Assembly: GCA_029891385.1 (NCBI GenBank)
Contig: CM057235.1
Coordinates: forward strand, 23,243,120 to 23,307,119
From: Erythroxylum novogranatense
Taxonomy: Eukaryota > Streptophyta > Magnoliopsida > Malpighiales > Erythroxylaceae
Length of the DNA stretch: 64,000 nucleotides
Direction: 5' to 3'
The position numbers and the translations under genes are program-made. The notes beneath the pieces are model-generated. The model was given only the letters and a program-made list of their open reading frames with translations. It ran no database searches and was not told the DNA's origin. Below, piece by piece: positions 1 through 13,354 of this stretch; position 1 is the first letter of the stretch; every line of letters begins with the position of its first letter.

Positions 1-400
1 GTATGGGCGTTTCTGGTCCGCGCCACTATGCCTTACTACTGCATGAAACACAAACTATGTATGTGTTAAATACAATGCATGCTTTTAATGCACATGTTTT
101 ATGCCAGTGTTTTCTTCCTTACTGTGCTGTGACTTAGCTACTCTTATTTCCTTTTTCTGTTGTCATTTTTTGCTTCATTTTTCTTATCTTTTATTTATTT
201 TTTTCCTTCTTGCTCCATAAAGACAAGTGAGTATTGATCTTCAAAAAATAACCCAAAAGAAATTACTTTTGACTCACTTTATTTTATTTGCTTTCAAATT
301 GTACCTAAAATCACATATAAATTAAAGTATCTTAAGTATTTTCATATCATTAATCGCTGGGTGTAAATGATCAAATATACCAAAAATTAAACACATATCA
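1..400 (-). mobile_element. Athila/Tat-like LTR, 5' part, truncated by window edge
   Basis: On the minus strand this stretch begins TGATATGTGTTTAATT directly after a polypurine tract. It matches, with many differences, the start of the plus-strand LTR at 36604: shared blocks include GCGATTAATGATATGAAAA, AAAGTGAGTC and CACTTGTCTTTAT. The LTR start is at 400 and it runs off the window at position 1. The family assignment rests on the AAGTGTGGGGGA-type polypurine tract typical of Athila/Tat gypsy elements and is an inference. Confidence 0.6.
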
Positions 401-1940
401 ATTTCCCCCACACTTAGCTTTTTATCATCCTCGGGCAAAACATTAGAATTAAGTTCAAAGACGCCAAAATGTTGACTCATTTCTCATATATTCCAAGAAT
501 ATATAATAATAAACAATGATGAATGACTTTCAAAAATCATAGCAAGAAATAAATATTCCAAGCTTTTACTCATGATCAATCAACATTCATCATCTTCAAA
601 AACTAGGCAATCTAATAGTAGACTCAAAAAATGTGTTCAACTAAAATATATCTATTGGTACACTCAACACCATTCATGATCGTAACAGTCCATAACTTTG
701 CATATCATTTCATTTCTCCACCATTAATGTTAACATGCAAAATCACGAACCAAAGGACTTTTTTAGGGTTGTAATGTGGGCAAAGGTAAGGTTAGATGTA
801 TTTAGATCAAGTAGCATGAAAGTCAACAAAGCTAGTGAAATAAAGCAACACTCATCAAAAACTGGGTACCATTAGCTATGAAAAATGCATCATTTATATT
901 TCACAACCTCATTCAGCTCTCATACACAAACCATATGAAGTATATGTCAATCTGAAGGAATCACTCATACAATTTATGCCAATAATATATTGAAATCATA
1001 AGAGTGAACCTTCCAAGCCAACATCTACCTCATATTCAATACACTCAAATAATACATTCATTACAACTCTAGGAAGATGCATAAACAATAAACAATTCCT
1101 CCTTGATACATTTATTTTAAACAATTTGTTATTCTTTTTTCTTCTTTCTTTCTTTTTCATTTTCTTTTCTTTTTTCTTTTTTCTTTCTTTTCCTTATAAA
1201 AATTAAAATAAACTACATCAACATAGGAATTTCAATTTAAAGACATAACAAAACATCACAACATTAACCAATCCACATATATGTACTCCCCCACACTTAC
1301 ATTTTTGTACATCCACAAACTCACCAATCACAAATGTTCCACTAGCTTTATGGCTTGGGTAGGACATTTGGTTTAAGTGTAAAGCATGTAATATGGTTGA
1401 TACAAAAAAGAAAGGCTAAACTCAAAGGGGTTTACCAAGGAAAAATCATGTCAATAGGATAGGTTATTTGGCTAATGTAGTTTATGAAAAACAAAGAATG
1501 CCTAATCATATCCATGTTAATGCATGTGATAAAAATGTGGTCACGAATAGAAAATCAATTCAAAATCGAGATGTACAAGTCATGAAGGTCACACATTATG
1601 AAAAGAAAAAAAGACTGATATAGATGTGTCAATCAAATAAGGTTTAAAATCTCACCGGCTTTGTCTACCATTAGTCACTACTTTTCTAAAGGTACTGCAT
1701 ATTGACCAATCACAATATCAAAAGTACAAGTTAAAGTTGCTATGAAATTCTCTATTCAATTCACACTCTAATTATGATTATATAATCCTAGAAGCAATAG
1801 AAAACGAGAAAATGTTTGTTTCATTTGTTTTTTTGTTTCTCTCAATTTGATTGACAACTTAAAAACGAGTAAAACAAACAAATTTAAAAACACACATGTA
1901 AATAAAAAGGAATGCAAAAATGTAAAGGAAAATAAATTTC
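401..1940 (-). mobile_element. Non-coding 3' internal region of an Athila/Tat-like element
   Basis: No credible ORF is present. On the minus strand the polypurine tract lies at 401-417, abutting the LTR. A second AAGTGTGGGGGAG-type tract lies about 0.9 kb upstream at 1286-1299. The sequence around 755-790 (TTAGGGTTGTAATGTGGGC on plus) resembles 57903-57925 in the Athila-like element at the other end of the window, supporting a common family type. The junction near 1940 replaces the outer end of the neighbouring chromovirus LTR, so this is an insertion or recombination scar. Confidence 0.55.
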
Positions 1941-1944
1941 ACAC

Positions 1945-4772
1945 ATGCAGTCAATCACACTATCATGGCATATCACTTTATCATCAAAATTTCAGAAAAG
2001 AATTCATAATCATAAATATACAAATGCAGATGCATATGGGACTCCATATTGGCTATTATTTGTTGTGACTGAGCGCCTTTCAGATACAGATATAGTTACT
2101 GGCCCATTAGGCTTAGTCAAATATATAAATCACGGAGCAAAGTTCTACGTGCAGAATTCTAAGCTTAAAGCTCTTTCAGACTGACTACTCTGATCACAAC
2201 ACCTTTATTTAAACATGCATTTTGTGAAATGCATCAAATAATAGAATATGTCATGATTAGCATTCACTTATGATGCACAGACATAATCTTATATTCATCG
2301 GACCTCAATCCTACATTCAACTTTCATTGAGTATTCTAAAATCATTCAAAATTTAATTGCAAACAGATATCATTCAAATTTTAGATGCAAATAGAACACT
2401 TCAAGTACATTCCTGAATATCAAAATCCTCAGACCATAAAAGTCCAGAGTTCACATACAAATCACAAACAGTTCAATAATTGGAAGTTAAATAGAATAAA
2501 TCAATCCAAGGAAGATTATCTAAATCGATTCACAGTATGCTCCAATTTATGTTATTGCCTAGATGGTCCGGCAATGTCTAAATGACATCTGACTTGAGCG
2601 TCTAAAATCATACAATTCACACATAATTCACATTACAAAGTCAATTAATCAAATACTTATTCATTTATGTACATATAAACATTTGACATGTTTAATGCCT
2701 GCCCAATGACTATCCTGTGTATGTTTCCTTAATCATAATTCATAATCATTCACATATTTTCACTTGGATATGTCTTGTTTGCATTTAGGTTAGTACTTTA
2801 AGCAAACTGGATCATGTTCCATTCATTAACCATACATTTAACCAACTTTTCTAACATCAAATTATGATCTTTTTAAACCTTAATCAACTCCAAATGCATC
2901 ATAGTTAAATACCTTATTCCCTATTTAGTTCAAGAATCACACAAAGAACATTTTTGTTACTTCCATGCTATTTCCATAATCGTATATGCTTCCCACAATC
3001 GTGGGATGGGTTATCCAAAAGTTTCCATCTAATTCCTTTATTAATTTCCCAGATTTTCTCAAGGCAGGTTTCAGGTTAGTTTTGTATGACCATTATGACA
3101 TAGAAACTGAGATTTCTAGATAATATGTTCTTCTAATGTTTCTTAAGTTTCTAATGAACCAAAATTCATACAATTTTGTTCATTATTAATAGAGTTATAA
3201 TAAAAATACTACAAACTATTCTCAAACAATAACAGAATCCAAAAACTTAACTTCAAGCCAAATTTAGAAACTCTTAAAGATAGAATTAAAATTTGATTCC
3301 TTCATGAAAAATATATCCATATGTCTCTAGTTTAATATAAAATTAAAATCATCCTATTTGGATGTCTACAGATCAAGATATGGATAAAATACAAATGCAT
3401 GTTCAGTGAAAATACTACAACTAACATATTCCAGCAATTCTTCTTACTTTTCCAGATTTTTTTACACCTTATACCAAAGTTAAAACAACATCTTTATAGT
3501 TCATAGATTATACCTATATTATGCCTAAATCATACTTCAACTCCTCATCAATAACCTTTCCTATTCTAGTTTAAAATTATTCAGTTAACAACTCATAAAT
3601 CCTAGTCTTTCATGCATCAAAAATCAAACCAGAAATCTATCTTTCATTATCATGTATATAGGTCTAATTCTTTCTCCATTCAAGAACAATCTTCTAACAA
3701 CTTTCTTTAGTAGAAATCCACCTTCTTTATACATTAAATTCTAGTAGAATATATCCACTTAAAGTCCTATACTCCATGGTTTCCATATACCAAAAACAAA
3801 ACAGAAAAACTTCCAAGTTTATGCAATATTTTCCAACACATATCTTCACCAATATCACATACATTTCATTCCAAATCAAGCATCATTCTTATATAATTTG
3901 ACATGCCATAAAACTCATATTGTTACTTACTTATTAGGCTTTCAACTTAACACAAAATTCCAGATTAACCAATCCTCCAAGAAAGCAAAAATCAAGGAAA
4001 ACTTATGGTGAAAGCAAGGTGATTTTCGAACAGCAAAAATAAAGATCACATTCATCTAGTTTTCTTGGCAATTTGATGAAGGATATACGTATGGTTTTGG
4101 TGTAGAAACTTAGCTAGGGTTCAAAAAATTAAAGAGAAGAGAAGGAGCTATTTCGGTGAAAGGAATAAAGGAAAGAAGCAGCAAAACTCAGCTGCAGAAA
4201 CTTGTTACATCACATGTTAGGTGTCACCTTCTAATGTCATCATTTGTCTTAAGGCATGTATTACATTTGTCTAATCAAGATGTTGCCACTAATCCACACA
4301 TTTAGTAGCCATTTGTCTCCTTAGTCCATAAGTCACTCCAAGATTGGTCCACTTGTCACATACTAATTGATCTAATTTTCATTTCATTACTAGTCCATTT
4401 CTCACCAATTTAACTCGGTCATATGTCACTCAATTTTAAGCTTAATCATCCTAATTTCCATATATCAATTTTTCTTACCACTTTTCTTTTTTTATAGACC
4501 AAATGTACATTTAATTCATTAATCTCTCAATCAATAATATCTAATCCCAATTTACTAATTGAAACCTAAGCATATCAAAATTCAAGACATACCAAATCAT
4601 AATTCACATCATGTTCACTTAACTTCTTTCATACCCCGGGACATGTCAATTGAGTGCATATGTTAACTTATAATGTGTACAAATATCAATTTGTGTATGA
4701 ATGCTAATGTTATGCATGTATATGCAATACTTAATCTAACCTTAAGTATATACTGAAAAATAGGATATCACA
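1945..4772 (-). repeat. 3' LTR of the chromovirus, outer end missing
   Basis: On the minus strand the LTR starts TGTGATATCC at 4772, immediately after the polypurine tract. Its 3' part, up to about 1945, aligns with 9960-10370 and with 33400-33780. The last about 540 bases expected from the other copies are absent, replaced by Athila-like sequence. One palindromic CCCACAATCGTGGGA motif survives at 2992-3006, where the solo copy has five related motifs. Confidence 0.75.
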
Positions 4773-4787
4773 ATTCTCCCCCTTTAA
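4773..4787 (-). other. Polypurine tract of the chromovirus
   Basis: On the minus strand TTAAAGGGGGAGAAT directly precedes the LTR start, and upstream of it reads GAGGACGAAATTTC, a junction typical of chromovirus 3' ends. It would prime plus-strand DNA synthesis. Confidence 0.85.
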
Positions 4788-4829
4788 GAAATTTCGTCCT
4801 CGAAATTCTTACGTGAATGGTAAAATACG

Positions 4830-5193
4830 TAGGATACTAATTTCTTATGTGCTCATCCATTTCCCATATGGCTTTCTCACTCGAATGATTTTTTCAAAGG
4901 ACTTTCACTAATGGAATCATTTGGTTCCTTAGCTGTTTATTCTGATAGCTAATTTTCTTTATGAGTTTTTTAACAAAACTCATATTACTTGCAATTTCAA
5001 CTTCCGAAGTTGGTAACACATTAGTAGGATCATATCGATATTTCATAAGCATACTAACATGAAACATATTGTGAATCTGAGACATCTCATCCGATAAGGC
5101 TAACTTATAAGCTAATGGTCCAACTCTCTCAATGATCTCATAAGGACCTATGTATCTAAGACTTAACTTACCCTTTTTACCGAACCTCAACAC
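4830..5193 (-). pseudogene. Integrase C-terminus plus chromodomain fragment
   Basis: The minus-strand reading shows the conserved integrase tail (RYIGPYEII, then VGPLAYKLALSD, then HNMFHVSML). It continues into a chromodomain-like segment (KQLRNQMIPLVKVLW, then WEMDEHIR) ending close to the polypurine tract. In chromoviruses this C-terminal domain targets integration to marked chromatin. The piece reads open for about 99 codons to 4894 and the chromodomain end continues in another frame, so it is a broken remnant. Confidence 0.8.
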
Positions 5194-5289
5194 TCCTCAC
5201 CAAGGCGATACTCTCAAAAATACTTTATCTCCAACTTGATATTCCATATTCCTCCTGTGTTGATCCGTATAACTCTTCTGTCTATCTTA

Positions 5290-6306
5290 TGCTGCTTTAA
5301 TTCTACTTCCGATCAATTTCAATGTATATATAGTATCTTGAATTAATTCAGGGCCTTCAACGATTCTTAGACCCTCTTCATACCAACATAAAGGTGATCA
5401 ACACTTCTTGCCATATAATGCCTCATATGGTGCCATACCAATGCTACTGTGATACTGATTATTATAATCAAATTCAATCAGAGCCACATACTGATCCCAT
5501 ACTCCATGAAACTCCAATACATAAGCCCTTAGCATATCTTGAACAATTTTAATCATTCTCTCACTCTATCCATCTGTCTGTAGATGAAATGCAGTACTGA
5601 AGTTCAACTTTGTACCCAATGTTGCTTATAGACTACCCTAAAATCTCGAGATAAATCTAGGATCCCTGTCTGATACAATAAACACTGGAACTCTATGTAA
5701 TCTCACTACCTCATTCACATATATCTAAGCTAACTGATATAGTGAGTTATTCTCTCTCCCTGACAAGAAGTGAGTCGACTTAGTCAATCTATCAACAATG
5801 ACCCAAATGGTATCATATTGCCTTTGATTCCTTGACAAACCTATAATAGTGATTCTCTCCCATTTTTACTCTGAAATAAGCAAGGATTATAGTATGCCAA
5901 CTAGAGCCTGATGCACAACTTTTATCTGTTGACAAATCAAACACTTAGCCACATATTCAACCACTTGTTTTTTCATCCCTGGCCACCAAAAATGTTGTTT
6001 TAGTGTGTTATACATCTTGGTCATACCAGGATGCATGGCATAGGTTGCTACACGTGTTTCCTCTAGTATATCTTTCCTCAAATCATTAACATCTGACACA
6101 CATAATCTTTACTTTAACCACATTGTATCATCTCTCAATTCAAATTCAGAACCCAAATTCTCTTTCAACTTCCCAATTAACTTCATCAATTCTAGATCTC
6201 TGTTCTGAGCCTTTTTGATTCTTTCATGTAATACAGGTCTTAACTTCAATGTAGCTATCAATGCTTCATTCTGTCCCAAATTCAATTCAGCATTCAGTGC
6301 CCTCAA
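5290..6306 (-). pseudogene. Integrase remnant (zinc-binding and catalytic core)
   Basis: The zinc-binding region is readable at 5887-6099 (AMHPGMTKMY, HFWWPGMKK, CLICQQIK). The first histidine of the usual HHCC set appears replaced by arginine (EETR where relatives have EEAH). The catalytic core at 5400-5830 is recognisable in pieces but has many stops. The upstream linker (6109-6306) reads openly. The copy is not functional. Confidence 0.75.
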
Positions 6307-6369
6307 ATGAACTATGTTTGATAACCTCGATAATTACACTTGAGCCACACTGCTATTAGACTTCTTGCT

Positions 6370-7667
6370 AATGCATCAACTACCACATTAGCTTTGTCAG
6401 GATGATACTTAATTGTGCAATCATAATCTTTCAACAATTATATCCATCTCTTCTGTCTCATATTCAATCCTTTTGACTCAACAAATATGTTAAACTTTTA
6501 TGATCAATAAATACTTAAAAAGTTTCACCATAAAGGTAGTCACCAAATCTTTAAAGTAGATACTATAGGAACAAGTTCTAAATTATGTACTAGGTAATTA
6601 AACTTGTGAGACCTAAACTGTCTCAATACATATGCTATTACACCGCCATACTACATTAGTACACATCTTAAACCCTGGTGTGAAGCATCACTGTCACAAC
6701 ATATCCTTCAGATCTAGATGGAATAGCTAATACTAGTGTTATAGTTAACTGATGATTTAGCTCCTCAAAACTCTTCTAATAATCACCATTCCATCTGAGA
6801 GGCACATTCTTCCTTAGAAGTTTTGTCAAAGGGGAAGAGATCAGTGAAAATCCCTCTACAAACCTTCTGTAATAACCAGTTAGTCCAAAGAAACTCTGAA
6901 TCTAAGTCACATTTTTTAAAGCTTCCCATTTCAACATTTTTTCTATTTTCTTCGAGTCTACCTGTATGCCTTGTCCAAACAAAATATAACCCAAGAATAC
7001 TACTTAATTAAGCCACAATTCACACTTACTCAACTTGGCATACAACTATTTCTCCCTTATTATCTTTAAAACTAATCTCAGATGTTCAGAATGATCTTCT
7101 CTACAATTTAAATACACCAAAATGTCATCAATAAACACAATCACAAAATGATCTAAATAAGGTTGAAATACCTTATTCATCAAGGTGATAAAAGCTGCTA
7201 GGGCATTAGTTAACCTAAATGGCATAAAAAAAACTCAAAGTGCCCATATCTCGTTCTAAATGCACTCTTCGGTGTATAAGCCTCTACTATCTTCAACTGA
7301 TAATACCCTGATCTAAAGTCAAACTTTGTAAATACTTGAGCTCCCTGTAATTGATCAAGCAAGTCATCTATCCTCGGTAAAGGATACTTATTCTTCACTG
7401 TCACCCGATTCAACTGTCTATAATCAATATATAGCCTCAATGTCCCATCCTTCTTCTTCACAAATAACACTGGAGCTCCCCAAGGTGATATAGCAGGTTT
7501 GATGAAAACTTATCCAACAACTCTTGCAACTGGGCTTTGAGCCCCTTCAGTTCCACTGGTGCCATCCTACATAGAGGAATTGATATAGGAGCAGTACATG
7601 GAACAAGGTCAATCGTAAACTCTGTTTCTCTTTCTAGGGATAACCCTGGTAACTCACTACGAAACAC
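6370..7667 (-). pseudogene. Reverse transcriptase and RNase H remnant
   Basis: RT motifs are visible on the minus strand: [44 protein letters not shown] and [10 protein letters not shown] at 7210-7470. The catalytic FIDDILVYL segment lies near 7100-7140. The end of the RNase H domain (LNMRQKRW, LKDYDCTIKYHP, NVVVDALAR) is near 6370-6480. Several stops and frame changes interrupt it. This is a typical chromovirus arrangement with RT before RNase H before integrase. Confidence 0.8.
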
Positions 7668-7699
7668 GTCTGAAAAATCCTTAACAATTGGAATTTCTT

Positions 7700-9340
7700 G
7701 AACTGTCTACCCAGTACGGGTGTCAGTTATATAGGCTAAATAAGCCTCACATCCACTTCGAATCAACTTCAAGGCATTTGATTAATACCTCAAAACACTA
7801 CTCTCGGCTGACTAGGGGATTTAATGATCACCTCCTTAGTATAACAGTTCATCACGACCTTATGAGCAGTGAGTCAATCTATGCCTAGAATAATATCTAT
7901 CTACTTCAACTGTAGTATTATCAAGTCAGCCTCTAACTTTGCCTAATCGATTCGTATACTACACTTCTTATATATTTCCCTAATTACTATAGTACTACCT
8001 ATTGAAGTACTCACTACTAAACCACATTTTAGTATCTCTCATACACAATGCAATCTACATGTCAGATGAGGTGTGATGAATGAATATCTAGATCCTCGAT
8101 CTATCAATGCGAATGCTTCAAAATTAAGAATAGTCAACACACTTGCTACCACATATGGAGAGTTTTGTGCCTCCTGTCTAGTGATGGCATAAAACTTGGC
8201 CTAAGACTACGATTGGTTACTTCGTAGCTCAATCCTACCACTAGGCTCTGTTGATTATGTCCTACCTCTACCTCTACCTCTTTGTACTGATCTAATAACT
8301 CTACTTTGCTAGATCGTCATCTCAGTCATTATTCCTCTTCTCATTCCAAACTGTGGTCCCAAAGTCCCAAACAATCTCTTATCTAATGCTCAACGAAGTC
8401 ATATTGGAAACAAGCTCACGATAACCCCCAACACTCACTACCATGCTTCTTACCATAGTGCTCACAATTAAGAATATGTGGTGATTGCCAAGAGGGCACT
8501 TTTCCTCTAACTCTACCAATATGAACAAATCCACCTCTTGATCAAAACCCAAATTGTCTCGATCAAGCCTAGAATAAAGGTGATATGTTCTAACGTTTAT
8601 TGAAGCTTCTACCAAAATCAGCCTGAGATTCACTCTGTCTCTTCACTCTAGACTCCTATCTATACTCTCCCTGACCATCCTTCAACAATTGTTCAATTCT
8701 GATTGAGGCCGCTCACAGTTCTGTAAAACTACCCAAATTAGAAATGGCTAGCCTCGTTCTGATCTCCATATTTAACTCATCTTCAAACCTCCTATAATTT
8801 TCCTCCTTAGTTGGGATTAATACAGTTGCATACCCCATTAATTCATTAAATTTTATCTCATACTCTACTATTGATAGACTTCCTTATTTTAGATCCAGAA
8901 ATTCTTTTATCTTTCTGTCCAAATAAATCTTTGGCATGTAATTCTCTTTAAACACCTTTAGAAAATCTTCCCAATTCAAATTATAGGGTCTGGTAGCACT
9001 GCGTAGTATAGTCTTCCACCACTGATATGCTAAACCTTGTAGAAGTGACACTGCATAATCAAATTTCTCATCTGACTCACAATCTATTTGATCAAACACT
9101 CTTTCATTTCTCCCTAGCCAACTTTCTGCCTCAGCAGGGTTTGTACTTCTGTAGAAGTCTACAGCCTCCTACTTCTAAAGCTTATCATATCTCCTTTCCC
9201 TCATCTTTAAGATTCTTGAAGGTATTTGTGCAAACTCAAGTATAGGAGACTCTCTACTACTCCTACAGACTCAATGTCAACTGACTCTCCAACTTGATCT
9301 CCTATGACAGATAACCTATAACAAAAATAGTTTTGATCAC
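7700..9340 (-). pseudogene. Gag and protease remnant of the chromovirus
   Basis: At 8884-9099 the minus strand encodes a retrotransposon-gag-like segment (DYAVSLLQGLAYQWWKTI, then WEDFLKVFKENYMP). Near 8370-8480 degenerate CCHC zinc knuckles are visible (CEHYGKKHGSECW, then CFQYDFVEH, stop, IRDC). The 7700-8300 interval should hold the aspartic protease but is too decayed to delimit. Stops are frequent. Confidence 0.65.
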
Positions 9341-9395
9341 TAACTAAGTTATCATGCCTCAATACTATTATATATCCCTATGGATGCCTAATGAT

Positions 9396-9407
9396 GCTCT
9401 AATACCA
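9396..9407 (-). other. Primer binding site, initiator-Met tRNA type
   Basis: The minus strand reads TGGTATTAGAGC, one mismatch from the canonical TGGTATCAGAGC complementary to the 3' end of initiator methionyl tRNA. It sits four bases after the LTR terminus (GGTATTACA), as expected for a 5' LTR/PBS junction. Confidence 0.85.
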
Positions 9408-9411
9408 AAAT

Positions 9412-10375
9412 TGTAATACCCCAATACCATAAAGTATATACCCTAACATCCAGAGGATATTCACGTACATATCCTATGACAATGGTATTTTAGAGCCAAC
9501 ATAATCTCTTAAATGGTACCATAAAGAATATGCAATACTTAAAACCTCAACACTTCATTTCATTCATGGACGAAAGTTTACATTGTAGTCACTGAAACAA
9601 GTATTTACATTACCAAACATGAGAAAGTTTACAATCCCTTATACAAAAGTTCTATATGACAAAGAAACTACAAAATACAATATATAACTCCTCTAATGTC
9701 AGCTGGCAAACTTTTGAGCCATATCTTAATCCAAAATGTTCCTCTAGAAAATCTTAGGAACTAGATCTCCTGTATCGTACATAAAAAGTCACGTTGTAAT
9801 TTTTGATGAGTTTTGTAAACTCAATTAGTGAACTATCATTGATGATCTCACTCAAGTCAAATACACAAATATCATACAACCAACTAATTTCACAAACATT
9901 TTCCATCTCAATAATACATAATGAATGACACACATTTCACATACATTCTTTCAACATGTATAACCCAATTAATCACGTTATCATGGCATATCATTTTTTT
10001 ATCACAATTTCAGAAAAGATTTCATAATCATAAATATACAAATGCAAATGCATATGTGACTCCAAATTGGTTATTATTTGTTGTGATTAAGCGTATTTTA
10101 GATACAGATATAGAAATTGGCCCGTTAGGCTCATTCAGATACAAAAATTACGGAGCAAAGCTCTATGTGCAGAATTCTAAGCTTAAAGCTCTTTCAAACT
10201 GGCTACTCTGATCATAACATCTTTATCTAAACATATATTTTATGAAATGCATCAAATAACAAAATATGCCATGAATAGCATTCACTTATGATGCACAGAC
10301 AAAATCTTATATTCATCAGACCTTAGTCTGGCATTTAACTTTCGTTAAGTATTCTAAAATCATTCAGAATTCTAT
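9412..10375 (-). repeat. 5' LTR of the chromovirus, outer two thirds missing
   Basis: The inner LTR terminus is TGTAATACCCC on plus at 9412. The first about 960 bases match the start of the solo LTR at 32782 (shared AGTATATACCC, CATATCCTATG, TAGAGCCAA) and the block at 1945-2350. Similarity stops near 10375, so roughly 2.3 kb of LTR has been lost. Confidence 0.75.
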
Positions 10376-11588
10376 CATTGTCACTCTAAAACATGTGTTT
10401 TACCTACTAAATATTGAAACTTCATCTTGGTCACTTCTCATTATCTTTCTTCTTCAGCTTTAATCAATTTTCTTTCTTAATTAATATGTTATTCCTTGCT
10501 TTTACATAAAATATGAATTTGCAATGTATTGATTACACCTTTTACTTGGTTTCTATTGGAGGAGCTATTATATCTTATTGAGTGGTTTATAAGAAAAAGT
10601 TGCTGAGAAATTTGGTATACTGATTCAATTTCGGTGATTATGGATGTGGATAAAATGTGGAAATTATATATAGATAGTAGTTCACTGTATTAAAAGAGGG
10701 TTCCAAAAGTAAAAATTATAACATTCATCGCCAATATTCATGTCAATTCCGTCAAATTGTCATAAAAACCAATACATACGTTAAATTACAAATCTAGAAA
10801 CAAATTGAGAGCTTGATGACAGACAACAAAATGTCATCGTCAGAGAAGAGAGATTAAAAGACATCAAAAACGAGAGAGATGGTGGGCTAACGATGGGCAG
10901 AGAATGAGTGTGGCAAAAGAGAGATAGATGGGCCAACGGGAGAAAGTTTTCTTTTTCCTTTTTATAATATTAATTGATTTGATTTTAATATAATCTGACA
11001 TGAAATATTAATTACACTTGGCATCTCACATGTAGCTTAATATATCCAACATGGGTTGTAATGTCAGGTCTATTAACATAACATAAAGGCTAACATTGGG
11101 CTATTTTTACAAAAAATTAAAAGTTTGAGTATTTTCTCTACTTGTAAAAGTTTGGGTTATAATTTAAAATTGCAAATTTAAGATTTTTAGTAATTAATCC
11201 TTGACAAAACTTACTCTAATCTTATTAAATTAACTTGTTACAATCAAAATCATTTTAAATTCACTTAAATAATTTGATTAAGATTAAATTCTATCATAAA
11301 GTTCTAATCTTTTGTAATTCAAAATATCAAGTTATTGGTGCTAACTAGACTATAATTTAAAAGAAGTTTTAGGACTAAATTATAAATTTTTCCTATATAT
11401 GATAATAATAATTTATACATAAAACAAATATGATAGAATTGTTTAATACAAATAAAATATATTAAATAAATCTTTTATATAATTAAACTTATACAATATG
11501 CATTACATAATTCAATATATTAGTTTAACATAATTTAAATATTTTCATAAAGTTTTAAAATTATATATTTCATGTTGATTGTATATAC
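10376..11588. other. AT-rich intergenic DNA, no feature recognised
   Basis: Neither strand shows a convincing ORF, RNA gene or element terminus. A weakly purine-rich patch (10840-10940) and AT-rich filler are present. Short phrases near 11110-11190 recur loosely near 23370-23460, suggesting old shared repeat material. Confidence 0.4.
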
Positions 11589-11968
11589 CAATGTTATGAA
11601 TACTGCATCGGGTTCTTAGGATTGATTGGCTCTGAACTGAATCTGTCTCAGGTTTCGGTTGGTATCGGCATTGCTTTGGGATATTTTTAAATTTATAAAA
11701 TAGTCCTAAACTTTTAAAAATTGCAAAATAGTCCATATTGATATATTATACAATTGCATCTTGTATACTTTACTAGTTCTTCGTTTACATCAATCATACT
11801 TTCAAAATTTTAATAATAAATAATAATGACAATTAATTTGAAATAACAATAATTTTAAATATTTTACATATAAATAATAACCACAATTAATATAAACAAA
11901 GACAATTATCATCATACACACATCAAATTAAGAATAATACAAAATATTTAAAATATTACAAATTAATT

Positions 11969-11971
<3 letters not shown>

Positions 11972-12006
<35 letters not shown>

Positions 12007-12026
12007 GAAATAATAATAATAATAAT
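11972..12026 (+). repeat. (TAA)n microsatellite
   Basis: A run of TAA/AAT triplets, broken once by GAA near 12007, lies inside the non-autonomous hAT copy. Confidence 0.9.
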
Positions 12027-12920
12027 TTATTATTAATTAATAATAATTAATAATACATTATTATTATTATTAATTTATTATTATAAATTCATAAATAAAT
12101 AATTACATAAATAACAACGATTAATAATATATATGTTGCTTTTACAATTTTAATTGACATTAATAAATGTAAATATAAAAGTAAAATATACAATTACAAG
12201 TCTACAACATATTCATAATTTGACATCAAACCTCATTTTATAATTAATTAATTACATACTAAGTTACTAACCCCATTTTACAATTTCAATTTCAATTCCA
12301 AATTTTCAAGTCTAATTTACAATTCCATTTTATAATCTTTGCATAATTATAAATTTATAACAAAATAACATAAATTACTTACCTATGGTATTCTTTAACT
12401 TCAATCCATCAATTTCAAATTATCAAATTTAAAAATTCTATTCCAAAACTGTAAAAATTCAATTTCAAAACAATTTGAATTATTATATTAATAATATTAA
12501 ATTATTTAATATTTATTTTCGTAAATTTTAAAATAATTATTTATAAAAATAAAAAAAGCATTTATAAGTTTTCTACCGCTTTTCCTTTTTCCCATGCCTT
12601 CCTTTATTGCCTTGGAATCTCTGATTGTCGATTGGACTACTCACTTGACTCTTGGGCAAATTTCCAAGACACAGTTTTTGTCTTTTTTATGTTAAAGATG
12701 ATTTGTTTTATTCCTGTATTCTTATTCTGTAGTTACTTGCCTACGTTTTATGTTTATACACCAAATGCAAGCTTCGACATTTTTCAAAAGACAGCCGTCT
12801 GGATCGGTGGCTGGTGGGGCGTCGGAGGCTCGGAGCTGTCGATGGCCGGTGAGGCGGCACGTCTTCGGGTGGAGGTGGAGGAGAAGACGATGAGGAGGAG
12901 GAGAAGAGCGACGCAGAGCA

Positions 12921-13017
12921 AAGGAGGACCAGTGGCGACAACGGAGAGGAGAAGAGGAGGAGGAGGAGCCGAGGAGGACCGGTGGCGACAACGGAGAGGA
13001 GAAGAGGAGGAGGAGCC
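12921..13017 (+). repeat. Tandem duplication in the GC-rich island of the hAT copy
   Basis: Two adjacent units of about 47-50 bases (12921-12970 and 12971-13017) share GTGGCGACAACGGAGAGGAG followed by a GAAGAGGAGG-rich tail. The surrounding 12790-13120 is purine- and CpG-rich, unlike the AT-rich remainder. It produces long overlapping ORFs in several frames that are compositional artefacts. Confidence 0.85.
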
Positions 13018-13354
13018 GAGGCGGCGACAAGCAGAGGCGACGACAGACGGCGAGGACAGACGGCTGAGAGGGAGAGTCGGCAGTGAGTAAGAGAGAGAGG
13101 CGGCAAAGAATCTCCGCATCGGGGGTGGGGGTGGGATTTTAGTTAGGTTAACTTCTTCAAATTTGCAAAATGGTCCCTGACCATCAATTTTTTATGAAAT
13201 TGTCCTAAGGTACCGAATTTTAGTTCCGTAGGTGCCGATCGGATACTGGCGATCTGCGGAATTTTTACCTCTTCGTTTTGATCGTTCGAAGATCGATTCC
13301 AATAGAACAGAACGTTCGTACGATATCGTCCGATTTTAACAGTATTCAACACTG

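Larger units (their letters stand above)
1945..10375 (-). mobile_element. Tekay-like chromovirus (Ty3/gypsy), decayed, both LTRs truncated
   Basis: Minus-strand order is partial 5' LTR (9412-10375), PBS (9396-9407), gag-protease, RT, RNase H, integrase, chromodomain, polypurine tract (4773-4787), partial 3' LTR (1945-4772). The two LTR pieces share a clear block: 1945-2350 matches 9960-10370. The reading frame is broken by many stops and shifts, so the copy cannot encode working proteins. Chromodomain, RT motifs and initiator-Met PBS place it among chromoviruses; Tekay/Del is the best fit by LTR length (about 3.3 kb from the solo copy at 32782) and by protein sequence read by eye. Confidence 0.85.
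11589..13354 (-). mobile_element. Non-autonomous hAT element, internal-deletion derivative
   Basis: The ends are inverted: CAATGTTATGAATACTG at the left and CAGTGTTGAATACTG read inward from the right. A perfect 8-bp target duplication GTATATAC flanks it (11581-11588 and 13355-13362), diagnostic of hAT insertion. The left 350 bases are nearly identical to the left end of the coding hAT at 41358 (ATATTTTTAAATTTATAAAATAG and following). The right part keeps a GC-rich island. No transposase is encoded, so mobility would depend on the larger relative. Orientation is given as for that relative. Confidence 0.92.

Noticed and set aside
12632..13119. Overlapping ORFs on both strands in a GC-rich stretch
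   Set aside because: Open only because of purine/CpG bias and tandem duplication inside a non-autonomous hAT copy.
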